Assembly (NCBI RefSeq): GCF_013035425.1
Contig: NZ_WQHX01000003.1
Coordinates: 509,001 to 573,000, forward strand
Direction of reading: 5' to 3'
DNA: 64,000 nt
Origin: Ruegeria arenilitoris
GTDB taxonomy: Bacteria > Pseudomonadota > Alphaproteobacteria > Rhodobacterales > Rhodobacteraceae
This document shows, piece after piece, positions 56,440 to 64,000 of the stretch. Position 1 is the stretch's first letter, and every line of letters begins with the position of its first letter. The notes beneath the pieces are model-generated. The model did no database searches, was not told the DNA's origin, and was given only the letters and a program-made list of their open reading frames with translations. The position numbers were made by a program, and so were the translations under genes.

Positions 56440-57095
56440 GCCAGACCGTCAAACTTGACATCATGTCCGACCCGATCTGCCCTTGGTGCTATATCGGCAA
56501 AACGCACTTGGACAAGGCTTTGGCCGCCGTGCCTAACCACCCCTTTGTAATTGAATGGCACCCATTTCAGCTTAATCCCGACATGCCCACCGTAGGTATG
56601 GATCGCCGGGAATACCTTGAACGAAAGTTCGGCGGCAAGGATGGCGCTGTGAAGGCATATGCACCCGTTGTAGAACATGCCGAAAAAGCCGGCCTGTCTA
56701 TCGATTTCGAGGGCATGAAACGTACGCCGAACACGCTGGACGCGCATCGGCTCATCCACTGGGCCGGGATCGAGGGCAAACAGGATGCTGTCGTCGATGC
56801 ACTTTTCAAGGCCTACTTTGTCGAGGCCCGAGATATTGGCGATCACGAGGTACTGGCCGATGTGGCAGACAGCGTTGGTATGGATGCAGCGGTTGTGCAA
56901 AAACTGCTGAAATCAGACGCCGACCGCGAAGACATTAGTGATCGCGACAAGCACTCGCGGCAGATGGGCGTAAACTCGGTTCCCACCTACATTGTCGCGA
57001 ACCAGCATGCCGTACCAGGTGCGCAACCTCCTGAGTTATGGGGGAAAGTGATTGATGAGATAATGTCTCAAATTGAGGCTTCATCTGCAGAATAA
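56436..57095 (+). CDS. DsbA-family (FrnE-like) oxidoreductase
   Basis: The 219-residue cytoplasmic protein has a thioredoxin fold with the CPWC site (Cys15-Cys18) in SDPICPWCYIGK, the family GVNSVPTYIVANQHAVPGAQPPE cis-proline region, and no signal peptide. FrnE-like proteins are thought to isomerise or reduce disulfides or act in polyketide-type pathways. The ATGA overlap with the acyl-CoA synthetase suggests a common pathway. Glutathione-linked isomerase activity is another option. Confidence 0.9.
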   Translation: MSQTVKLDIMSDPICPWCYIGKTHLDKALAAVPNHPFVIEWHPFQLNPDMPTVGMDRREYLERKFGGKDGAVKAYAPVVEHAEKAGLSIDFEGMKRTPNTLDAHRLIHWAGIEGKQDAVVDALFKAYFVEARDIGDHEVLADVADSVGMDAAVVQKLLKSDADREDISDRDKHSRQMGVNSVPTYIVANQHAVPGAQPPELWGKVIDEIMSQIEASSAE

Positions 57096-57169
57096 CACAT
57101 ATCACTGTGCATTTTCCGACCTAGTTCCACCCGCCTCACCATGATAGCGCGGACCGGAAGGAGTGTTTG

Positions 57170-58378
57170 ATGACCAGCCGCATGTCACGGGGTGAGTTCA
57201 TTGCGCTTATCGCAATGATGTTCGCCACGATTGCCTTTTCGATAGATTCGATGCTGCCTGCGCTGCCGGAAATCGGAGCGCAACTCAGCCCCACTGATTT
57301 GAATAAGGCACAACTGATCTTAACATCATTCGTTTTAGGAATGGGTATTGGCACTTTCTTTACCGGTCCGATCTCGGATGCTCTTGGTCGCAAGCCGGTG
57401 ATTTACGCAGGTGCGTCGCTTTATGTTGTTGCGTCGGTCATTGCGTGGGCCAGTTCTTCACTGGAAGTTTTACTGGCAGCCCGGGTTTTGCAAGGGCTAG
57501 GGGCCGCCGGCCCCCGTATCGTCGCGATGGCGATCATTCGCGATCTGTATTCGGGACGCGAAATGGCGCGCATCGTTTCGATAGCAATGATGATCTTTAC
57601 GTTGGTCCCTGCAATTGCACCAATGCTGGGCGCGGGTGTGATTGCGCTGTTCGGATGGCGCTCTATATTCGTCTCATTTATCTTATTTGCCACAATCATA
57701 CTGATCTGGATGACCATGCGGTTGCCAGAATCACTTGCTGCCGAGAACCGCCGCCCTTTCCGCCTGCCTTTGATCATAGCGGCAGTAAAAGAAATGTTTC
57801 TGCACCCGACGGTTCGGTTGTCGATTTTTGTTCAAACGTTGTGCTTGGGTACTTTGTTTACCATGCTAACGATGGTCCAGCCAATCTATGACGTGATACA
57901 CGACCGTGCCGACAGCTTTCCTTTTTGGTTTGGCTTTGTCGCTTTGATTTCTGGTTCAGCCAGCCTGCTGAATGCAGCAATTGTAATCAGGGTTGGGATG
58001 CGTCGTATCGTGACGTGGGCTTTGGGGTCGCAAGCGGTCATCACACTGGCTGTGATCCTGCTGAACTCATCTGCACTAACTCCAGAAGGCTCATTTGCGT
58101 TGTTCGTGTTTTGGCAGACGACTGTCTTCTTTTTAGCGGGCGTAACCTTGGGCAACTTGAACGCCATCGCAATGGAACCCATGGGACATATCGCAGGCAT
58201 GGCAGCCTCGGTAATCGGAGCAGTTTCAACAGTATTAGCCGCCGCTATTGCCGCGCCAGTCGGTTTGCTGTTCGACGGATCGATCGCTCCGTTGGCAATT
58301 GCGATTCTTACCATGTGTGTTTTCGGTTTTGTGCTGATGCTGCATATGGGTCGGATAGAAGACAGATTGTTGGCCTGA
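57170..58378 (+). CDS. Bcr/CflA-type multidrug exporter (MFS)
   Basis: This 402-residue protein has twelve membrane helices. The MFS motif between helices 2 and 3 is GPISDALGRKPV, and the AARVLQGLGAAGPRIVAMAIIRDLY stretch marks the Bcr/CflA drug:proton antiporter group. The ATG at 57170 has GGAAGGAG six bases upstream. It is a single gene 74 bp after the DsbA-family gene. Its substrate is not known. Confidence 0.9.
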   Translation: MTSRMSRGEFIALIAMMFATIAFSIDSMLPALPEIGAQLSPTDLNKAQLILTSFVLGMGIGTFFTGPISDALGRKPVIYAGASLYVVASVIAWASSSLEVLLAARVLQGLGAAGPRIVAMAIIRDLYSGREMARIVSIAMMIFTLVPAIAPMLGAGVIALFGWRSIFVSFILFATIILIWMTMRLPESLAAENRRPFRLPLIIAAVKEMFLHPTVRLSIFVQTLCLGTLFTMLTMVQPIYDVIHDRADSFPFWFGFVALISGSASLLNAAIVIRVGMRRIVTWALGSQAVITLAVILLNSSALTPEGSFALFVFWQTTVFFLAGVTLGNLNAIAMEPMGHIAGMAASVIGAVSTVLAAAIAAPVGLLFDGSIAPLAIAILTMCVFGFVLMLHMGRIEDRLLA

Positions 58379-58437
58379 TCTGTGCATGAACGCGGAATCG
58401 CGTTATCCTGACCCTGTTTTCCGGGGAGGGAGTTGTA

Positions 58438-60102
58438 ATGAGTTACGATTATGATCTGGGGACTTACACTTGTCCCGTAACGACCTCTTCGTCTGAGGCG
58501 CAGGTTTGGTTCGACCGAGGCCTGGTTTGGACCTATGGCTATAACCACGATGAGGCAGTCGCATGCTTTCAACGCGCAGTTGACGCCGATCCGGACTGCG
58601 CGATGGCTCATTGGGGTGTAGCGTACGCCGCTGGCCCAAATTACAACTTACCATGGGATTTGCGTGATGATCAGGGCCGCGCCAAGGCTCTGGCCATCGC
58701 TTTTGATGCGACTCAACAGGCCTTGAGGCTGATCGACCAGTGTTCACCGGTTGAACAAGCGCTTATTCAGGCGTTGCCGTCCCGCTACCCTCAGCGCGAA
58801 CCAATCGAGAACATGCATCAATGGGATTATGAATATGCAGATGCCATGCGCTCTGCGTTTTCCGCCCAGCCTGATCATCTGGACCTACGAACGATTTATG
58901 TCGAGGCTTTGCTGAATCTGACCCCTTGGAAAATGTGGGACCTGAAAACCGGCCAACCAGCTGATGGCGCAGCTACGTTGGAGGCCCAAGATGCTTTGGA
59001 AAAGGCCATGTCGGACGACCCCGACGCCATGACCCATCCCGGACTTTTGCATTTGTACGTACACCTGATGGAGATGTCCCCGACCCCAGAAAAAGCTCTT
59101 AAAGCCGGCGATGTCCTACGCACATTGGTGCCTGATGCGGGCCATCTGGTTCATATGCCCACACACATTGATGTTTTATGCGGCCATTACCACGATGTTG
59201 TCTACTGGAACGAAAAAGCTTCGGTGGCAGATTTGAAGTATTATGAGCGCGAAGGTGCATTCAACATCTACACCGGGTATCGCCAACACAATTACCATTT
59301 TGCAATTTACGGTGCGCTGTTTCTGGGTCAGATCGAACCGGCTTGGCAGGCCAATGAAGGCCTTTGGGAAACGACACCGGAAAAGATGTTGCAGATCGAA
59401 AGCCCACCCATGGCAGATTACTTTGAAAGCTACATGTCAATGGGTCCCCATATCTTAGTTAGATTTGGTCGATGGGACGAAGCAAAGGCGTTGAAACTAC
59501 CGTCGGATCCAGATTTGTACCGCACTCTGACTGCAACAACACATTATGCCCGGGCGGTAGCCTTTGCCGCTACGGGTCATATCGCTGATGCAGAAGAGGA
59601 AGAAGAACGGTTCCTTGCCGCCAAGGTTCGGGTGCCCGAAACGCGACGACTTCACAATAACAGAGTCATTGATCTTCTTGAAATCGCTACGGAAATGCTT
59701 CGCGGTGAAATCGAGTATCGAAAGGGAAATTACGAGTCCGCATTTTCGCATTTACGGCGTTCTGTCGAACTGGACGATACTTTGCCCTATGACGAGCCGT
59801 GGGGCTGGATGCAGCCAACGCGTCACGCTCTGGGCGCACTCCTATTCGAACAAGGGCACCTTGCAGAAGCTGAAATCGTCTACCGCGAGGATTTGGGGCT
59901 GGGCGGCGAACTAAGCCGTGCATCGATCCACCCGGACAACGTTTGGAGCTTAAAGGGTCTGCATGATTGCCTTAATGCGCGAGGAGAGGACCTTGAAATT
60001 AAGCAAATCAAGCAGCGTCTTGACCTTGCTCTTGCCCGCGCGGATCGCGCTGTCGCAGCCTCTTGTTTTTGCGCTCAGGCCGCTATGAAGGCCGCAGAAT
60101 GA
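58438..60102 (+). CDS. TPR-repeat protein
   Basis: The 554-residue protein has tetratricopeptide-like helices at about residues 24-60 (AVACFQRAVDADPDCAMAHWG), around 330-370, and 430-510 (ESAFSHLRRSVELDD, LAEAEIVYREDLGL). A middle region rich in His and Tyr contains LVHMPTHIDVLCGHYHD. No signal peptide is seen, so it is probably cytoplasmic. It is a conserved but functionally uncharted family. GGGAGGGAG precedes the start. It overlaps the next gene by ATGA. Confidence 0.85.
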   Translation: MSYDYDLGTYTCPVTTSSSEAQVWFDRGLVWTYGYNHDEAVACFQRAVDADPDCAMAHWGVAYAAGPNYNLPWDLRDDQGRAKALAIAFDATQQALRLIDQCSPVEQALIQALPSRYPQREPIENMHQWDYEYADAMRSAFSAQPDHLDLRTIYVEALLNLTPWKMWDLKTGQPADGAATLEAQDALEKAMSDDPDAMTHPGLLHLYVHLMEMSPTPEKALKAGDVLRTLVPDAGHLVHMPTHIDVLCGHYHDVVYWNEKASVADLKYYEREGAFNIYTGYRQHNYHFAIYGALFLGQIEPAWQANEGLWETTPEKMLQIESPPMADYFESYMSMGPHILVRFGRWDEAKALKLPSDPDLYRTLTATTHYARAVAFAATGHIADAEEEEERFLAAKVRVPETRRLHNNRVIDLLEIATEMLRGEIEYRKGNYESAFSHLRRSVELDDTLPYDEPWGWMQPTRHALGALLFEQGHLAEAEIVYREDLGLGGELSRASIHPDNVWSLKGLHDCLNARGEDLEIKQIKQRLDLALARADRAVAASCFCAQAAMKAAE

Positions 60103-60776
60103 AACTGAAATTTGCCGTGGCGATTGCTTTGATTTGCACTTCAGCCATAGCAGATCGTCAGACATTCCCGCCAGTGGACCAGGCAGACCGCGATGCAACT
60201 CTGGTCGCATTCCGTGCCGAATTGCTGGCAAAGATACAAGCTCGCGACATCGAAGCAGTCGTTGCATCGGCATGTCCTGAAATTTACCTCAGTCACGGTG
60301 GCGAAGGTGGACCCAACGAGTTACGCGCCAATTTGATTATGAATTCTGAAGGGGCAGATCGACTGGTTGGCGTTGAAGCCAGCGAACAAATCGATGCGTA
60401 TTGGACTGCATTGCAAAACACGTTGTCGCAACCGGGATACTTTGACGATCAGGGAGAATTCTGGATGCCGCATCAATGGCAAATCACGCTCCCCGCCCGC
60501 TTAGATCCTGCGATTACCTATTTTGTGACTGGTGAAAATGTTTCACTTCGTACAGGTGCATTTCAAGGCGCGTCGATCAGCGCTCTTATTAGTCATGAAG
60601 TTATAATCGTACCGCAATTTCAGCCTGACTCAGATTATCAGCAAGTTCTTTTGACCGATGGGACCACAGGTTTCATGCACAAAGATTATCTTTGGTCCAT
60701 GATCGGCTATCGTGCTGCAATTGTTAAATCAGAAGATGGCGACTGGCAGCTTTGTAGTTTTGTCACTGGCGACTAG
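60099..60776 (+). CDS. secreted protein of unknown function
   Basis: The 225-residue product has a signal peptide (MKLKFAVAIALICTSAIA-DR), a helical middle domain of about 130 residues, and a C-terminal segment with DYLWSMIGYRAAIVKSEDGDWQLCSFVTGD. That ending has the strand-turn-strand look of an SH3-like domain. It should be periplasmic. The ATGA overlap with the TPR gene means coupled expression of a cytoplasmic and a secreted partner. Its TAG overlaps the mfd stop. Confidence 0.72.
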   Translation: MKLKFAVAIALICTSAIADRQTFPPVDQADRDATLVAFRAELLAKIQARDIEAVVASACPEIYLSHGGEGGPNELRANLIMNSEGADRLVGVEASEQIDAYWTALQNTLSQPGYFDDQGEFWMPHQWQITLPARLDPAITYFVTGENVSLRTGAFQGASISALISHEVIIVPQFQPDSDYQQVLLTDGTTGFMHKDYLWSMIGYRAAIVKSEDGDWQLCSFVTGD

Positions 60777-63700
60777 GTCTTTGTCTTTTTCTTCTCAGCT
60801 CTCGCTTTTTCCGCCAGATCTCGTGCAATGGCGAAAGCGCCTTTGATCTTATCGCTATCCTTTTTCCAATCGCGACGAACAACAATCTTGTTATCCTTGA
60901 CCTTAGCCAAACCACGTTGGTTCTGGATAAACTCGACCAATCCTTGGGGGGATGCAAACTTGTCGTTGTGGAACTGAATGGTTGCACCCTTTGGCCCGCC
61001 ATCAAGCTTGGCGATTCCAGCGCGTTTGCACATCGCCTTGATGCGTACGACTAACATAAGCGTGTTAACCTCTTTTGGCAGTGCGCCAAAACGGTCGATC
61101 AGTTCAGCTGCAAACCCCTCGAGCTCAACTTTTGTGGAAAGAGAAGACAGACGGCGATAAAGGCCCAGGCGCACATCCAGATCGGGCACGTATTCCTCTG
61201 GGATCAATACCGGAACGCCCAGATTGATCTGCGGAGCCCATTGGTCATCAGCATCGCTTAAACCTTCCATTTCGCCTGCTTTTATCTTGGCAATAGCTTC
61301 TTCCAACATCGACTGGTAAAGTTCATACCCTACATCGCGCATCTGGCCGGATTGCTCTTCTCCCAGCAAATTGCCCGCACCGCGAATGTCCAGATCCTGC
61401 GATGCCAACGTAAATCCGGCCCCTAACGTATCAAGCGACCCTAAAACCCGCAGGCGTTTCTCGGCAGCTGGTGTTAAACGTGTGCGTGGTTTGGTGGTCA
61501 AATATGCGTACGCTCGCGTCTTTGATCGCCCTACCCGGCCGCGTATTTGATAGAGCTGGGCAAGCCCGAACATATCCGCGCGATGCACGACCATTGTGTT
61601 TGCCGTGGGTATGTCCAATCCGCTTTCGACAATGGTCGTCGCCAACAGCACATCGAATTTTCCATCATAAAATGCGTTCATTCGATCGTCGAGCTCGCCC
61701 GCCGCCATCTGACCATGCGCGACTACGAAAGTGAGTTCAGGGAGTTGTTCTTTAAGAAAATCTTCGATTTCAGGCAGGTCTGAAATACGCGGAACGACAT
61801 AAAAGCTCTGCCCGCCGCGGTAGTGCTCGCGCAGCAACGCTTCGCGAATTGTTACGGCGTCGAATTCACTGACGTATGTCCGGATCGCAAGTCGGTCGAT
61901 GGGCGGGGTGCCAATGATTGACAAATCCCGAACCCCGGTCAACGACAGTTGCAGGGTCCTAGGGATGGGTGTGGCAGTAAGCGTAAGCACGTGAACATCA
62001 CTACGCAGCTGCTTAAGTCTTTCCTTGTGGGCGACGCCAAAGTGCTGTTCTTCATCGATAATAAGAAGACCCAGGTTGTTGAACTTAATACCCTTGGCCA
62101 ACAGAGCGTGCGTACCGATGACAATATCGACTGTGCCGCGAGTCAAACCATCCCTGGTCTGTTGGGCCGCTTTGCCTGAAACAAAGCGCGACAATTGCCG
62201 AACTTCCAACGGAAAACCCCGGAAACGATCTGAGAAACTGGCTGCATGTTGCCGAGCCAACAGCGTTGTTGGAGCAATAACTGCCACCTGCACACCTGAC
62301 ATTGCTGCGACAAAGGCGGCACGCATGGCAACCTCGGTCTTTCCAAAGCCAACATCGCCGCAGATCAGACGATCCATCGGCGCGCCGGAATGCATATCCT
62401 CCATAACTTCGGCAATAGCACGAAGTTGGTCGTCAGTTTCCTGATAAGGGAAGCGCGCGCTGAATTCTTCCCATGCGTGTGGCGGTGGGTCCATAACCGG
62501 CGCCTTGCGCAGCGCGCGTTCAGCCGCAATGCGGATCAACTTGTCCGCCATCTCGCGAATGCGTTCTTTTAGTTTGGCTTTTTTGGCCTGCCAAGCCCCG
62601 CCGCCCAGGCGATCAAGCAATCCTTCTTCGTGGCCATACTTTGATAACAGCTCGATATTTTCGACAGGTAAGTACAGCTTTGATTGTTCGGCATACTCCA
62701 ATAACAAGCATTCGTGAGCCGCACCTGCCGCAGTAACAACCTCCATTCCCTTATAGCGACCGATACCGTGGTCTACGTGAACGACCAGATCGCCGGGACT
62801 GAGTGATTGCGTTTCTGTCAGGAAGTTCTCAGCCTTGCGGCGTTTTTTTGGTGCTCGGATCAGGCGGTCCCCCAGCACATCCTGTTCCGCAATTACGGTC
62901 AGATCATCAGATTCGAACCCGTGTTCCAAAGCCCAAACGGCCAAATGAAGGCCGCGTTTCCCCACACCTGAACCGTCTGAAACCAGAATTGTTTCGGCCA
63001 GCCCCTCATCCTCGATCAATCCACTTAAACGTTCGCGTGCACCGTCTGAGTATGACGCAATCAATACCGGTCCATGGACCATCCGGTCTTTGATATGACT
63101 TGCCAGCGCAGCGAACAAACTGATGTTCTCTTGTTGGCGTTCGGGTGCAAAGTTGCGACCAATTCGTCCACCTGCGTCAATCACACCCGGCCCACTGGCC
63201 TGTGGTAAAGGACTGAACTGCATGACACGTCGGTCCCCGACCGCCTCCTCCCACGCTGCGTCATCCAAATACAGCAGATTTGGAGGTGCCGGCTTGTAGA
63301 CAGTGTCCATTCGCGACCGGTTCTCCAACGCCATACGTCGCGTCTCGTACTGATCCTTTATACTATCCCATCTTGCTAACCGTGCTGGTGTGACCTGGTC
63401 ATCCAGTGTCAGAGTCGCTCCTGGAAGATAGTCAAACAGAGTTTCCAGCCCGTCGTGAAAAAAAGGCAGCCAGTGCTCCATCCCTTGGTGCTTGCGACCG
63501 GCGCTGACAGCCTCGTAAAGCGGATCGTCGGTACCTGCCGCGCCGAATTCGATGCGATAATTCTGCCGGAACCGCGTTATCGCCGTCTCGTCCAAAATAA
63601 TCTCTGAAACAGGAGCCAATTCAACAACGTCTAGCTTTTCAGTCGTGCGTTGGGACACGGGGTCAAACCGACGCGCACCGTCCAGTACATCGCCAAACAA

Positions 63701-64000
63701 GTCCAGCCGCACCGGACCAGACTCTCCCGGAGGGAAAATATCGAAGATTCCACCGCGGATAGCGTAATCTCCAGGTTCCATGACTGTTGGGCTCTGAGTG
63801 AACCCCATACGCACCAAAAAACTCCGAAGGCCATCTTCGTCAATGCGGTGATCAACTCGGGCAGTAAAGGCTGCTTCGCGCAAAACGCCCCGGGCGGGAA
63901 CTCGCTGTGTCGCTGCATTTAGCGTAGTCAGCAGAACAAATTGCCGGGGCATTTTGTGAACGAGCGCGGCAAGTGTGGCAACGCGGGCGGCTGAAATGTC
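60773..64000 (-). CDS. mfd: transcription-repair coupling factor Mfd (5' end outside the window)
   Basis: Mfd displaces RNA polymerase stalled at lesions and recruits UvrA. The visible 1075 residues include part of the UvrB-like domain (GDYAIRGGIFDIFPPGE), the polymerase-interaction domain (GDLVVHVDHGIGRYKGME), RecG-like helicase motifs (CGDVGFGKTEVA, DEEQHFG, TATPIPRTL, RGRVGRS) and the C-terminal TRCF domain. The frame stays open to 64000, and about 80-100 N-terminal residues of the usual 1150 or so are missing beyond the edge. Confidence 0.96.
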   Translation of the reverse strand, partial: DISAARVATLAALVHKMPRQFVLLTTLNAATQRVPARGVLREAAFTARVDHRIDEDGLRSFLVRMGFTQSPTVMEPGDYAIRGGIFDIFPPGESGPVRLDLFGDVLDGARRFDPVSQRTTEKLDVVELAPVSEIILDETAITRFRQNYRIEFGAAGTDDPLYEAVSAGRKHQGMEHWLPFFHDGLETLFDYLPGATLTLDDQVTPARLARWDSIKDQYETRRMALENRSRMDTVYKPAPPNLLYLDDAAWEEAVGDRRVMQFSPLPQASGPGVIDAGGRIGRNFAPERQQENISLFAALASHIKDRMVHGPVLIASYSDGARERLSGLIEDEGLAETILVSDGSGVGKRGLHLAVWALEHGFESDDLTVIAEQDVLGDRLIRAPKKRRKAENFLTETQSLSPGDLVVHVDHGIGRYKGMEVVTAAGAAHECLLLEYAEQSKLYLPVENIELLSKYGHEEGLLDRLGGGAWQAKKAKLKERIREMADKLIRIAAERALRKAPVMDPPPHAWEEFSARFPYQETDDQLRAIAEVMEDMHSGAPMDRLICGDVGFGKTEVAMRAAFVAAMSGVQVAVIAPTTLLARQHAASFSDRFRGFPLEVRQLSRFVSGKAAQQTRDGLTRGTVDIVIGTHALLAKGIKFNNLGLLIIDEEQHFGVAHKERLKQLRSDVHVLTLTATPIPRTLQLSLTGVRDLSIIGTPPIDRLAIRTYVSEFDAVTIREALLREHYRGGQSFYVVPRISDLPEIEDFLKEQLPELTFVVAHGQMAAGELDDRMNAFYDGKFDVLLATTIVESGLDIPTANTMVVHRADMFGLAQLYQIRGRVGRSKTRAYAYLTTKPRTRLTPAAEKRLRVLGSLDTLGAGFTLASQDLDIRGAGNLLGEEQSGQMRDVGYELYQSMLEEAIAKIKAGEMEGLSDADDQWAPQINLGVPVLIPEEYVPDLDVRLGLYRRLSSLSTKVELEGFAAELIDRFGALPKEVNTLMLVVRIKAMCKRAGIAKLDGGPKGATIQFHNDKFASPQGLVEFIQNQRGLAKVKDNKIVVRRDWKKDSDKIKGAFAIARDLAEKARAEKKKTKT

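Noticed and set aside
57886..58611. Minus-strand 241-codon open frame over the MFS exporter and TPR gene start
   Set aside because: Antisense to two well-supported genes; no motif, no start context.
1..64000. CRISPR array, insertion sequence or prophage
   Set aside because: No regularly spaced repeats, transposase, integrase or phage structural genes were seen on either strand.

Overview
The window is a continuous stretch of alphaproteobacterial chromosome. Gene content and order point to the Rhodobacteraceae, Roseobacter group: a LexA gene with an alphaproteobacterial GAAC-N7-GAAC SOS box, usg, a zwf-pgl-pgi operon, a dmdB-type acyl-CoA ligase, a DUF1638/corrinoid-protein pair, ctaA, patatin next to a 3-hydroxybutyrate dehydrogenase, and many compact operons with 4-bp start/stop overlaps. 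Base composition looks only moderately GC-rich. I see no prophage, insertion sequence, integrase or CRISPR array, so this is mostly ordinary core genome with a few accessory patches.

Layout. 1-5885: double cold-shock protein, pdxH, fabI, a purine phosphoribosyltransferase, an aminotransferase and a membrane-anchored PpiD/SurA-like foldase. 5898-13235: tryptophan and molybdopterin block (trpE; an inserted antisense divergent polysaccharide deacetylase; trpG-trpD-trpC-moaC-moeA as an overlapping operon). 13252-18987: lexA with its SOS promoter, comEC, gltX, gltA and a strong terminator. 19115-20069: a decayed outer-membrane beta-barrel gene. 20079-22935: PA0069-type radical SAM protein, then a corrinoid-binding protein and DUF1638, probably parts of a split cobalamin-dependent methyl-transfer system. 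22947-28468: sufE, a lipoprotein, RNase D, purM-purN, a CAU tRNA and a sensor kinase without an adjacent regulator. 28513-31404: a metallo-hydrolase, two tandem tRNA-Asn genes and a DmdB-like ligase. 31591-35323: zwf-pgl-pgi, giving entry to the Entner-Doudoroff and pentose phosphate routes. 35485-41372: an uncharacterised radical SAM/SPASM-like protein, a SYLF lipid-binding protein, usg, gyrA and an orphan ParA ATPase. 41440-50161: M32 carboxypeptidase, ctaA, TrmJ, a degenerate ThiE-like protein, psuK-psuG, DUF502, patatin and bdhA. 50462-60776: a more accessory stretch with a YejA-like binding protein, an ArsR-ArsC fusion with an AqpS-like channel, a CsbD-like small protein, an XRE-cupin regulator divergent from an acyl-CoA synthetase/DsbA pair, a Bcr/CflA exporter, and a TPR protein with a secreted partner. 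60773-64000: mfd, cut by the right edge.

The points most worth following up are: the arsenic module (regulator fused to reductase, channel lacking the usual filter arginine, and a long palindrome covering the start codon); the corrinoid/DUF1638 locus with repeated AGGTCG half-sites and a 15-bp hairpin; a terminator at 50271-50299 oriented for a minus-strand transcript to which no gene has been assigned; a palindrome upstream of the dmdB-like gene that fits the GntR/FadR operator pattern; a ThiE homologue that has lost its substrate-binding signature; and the radical SAM protein at 35485 with a C-terminal cysteine cluster. No wholly new multi-gene system is evident; I consider the last-named genes the best candidates for undescribed chemistry.
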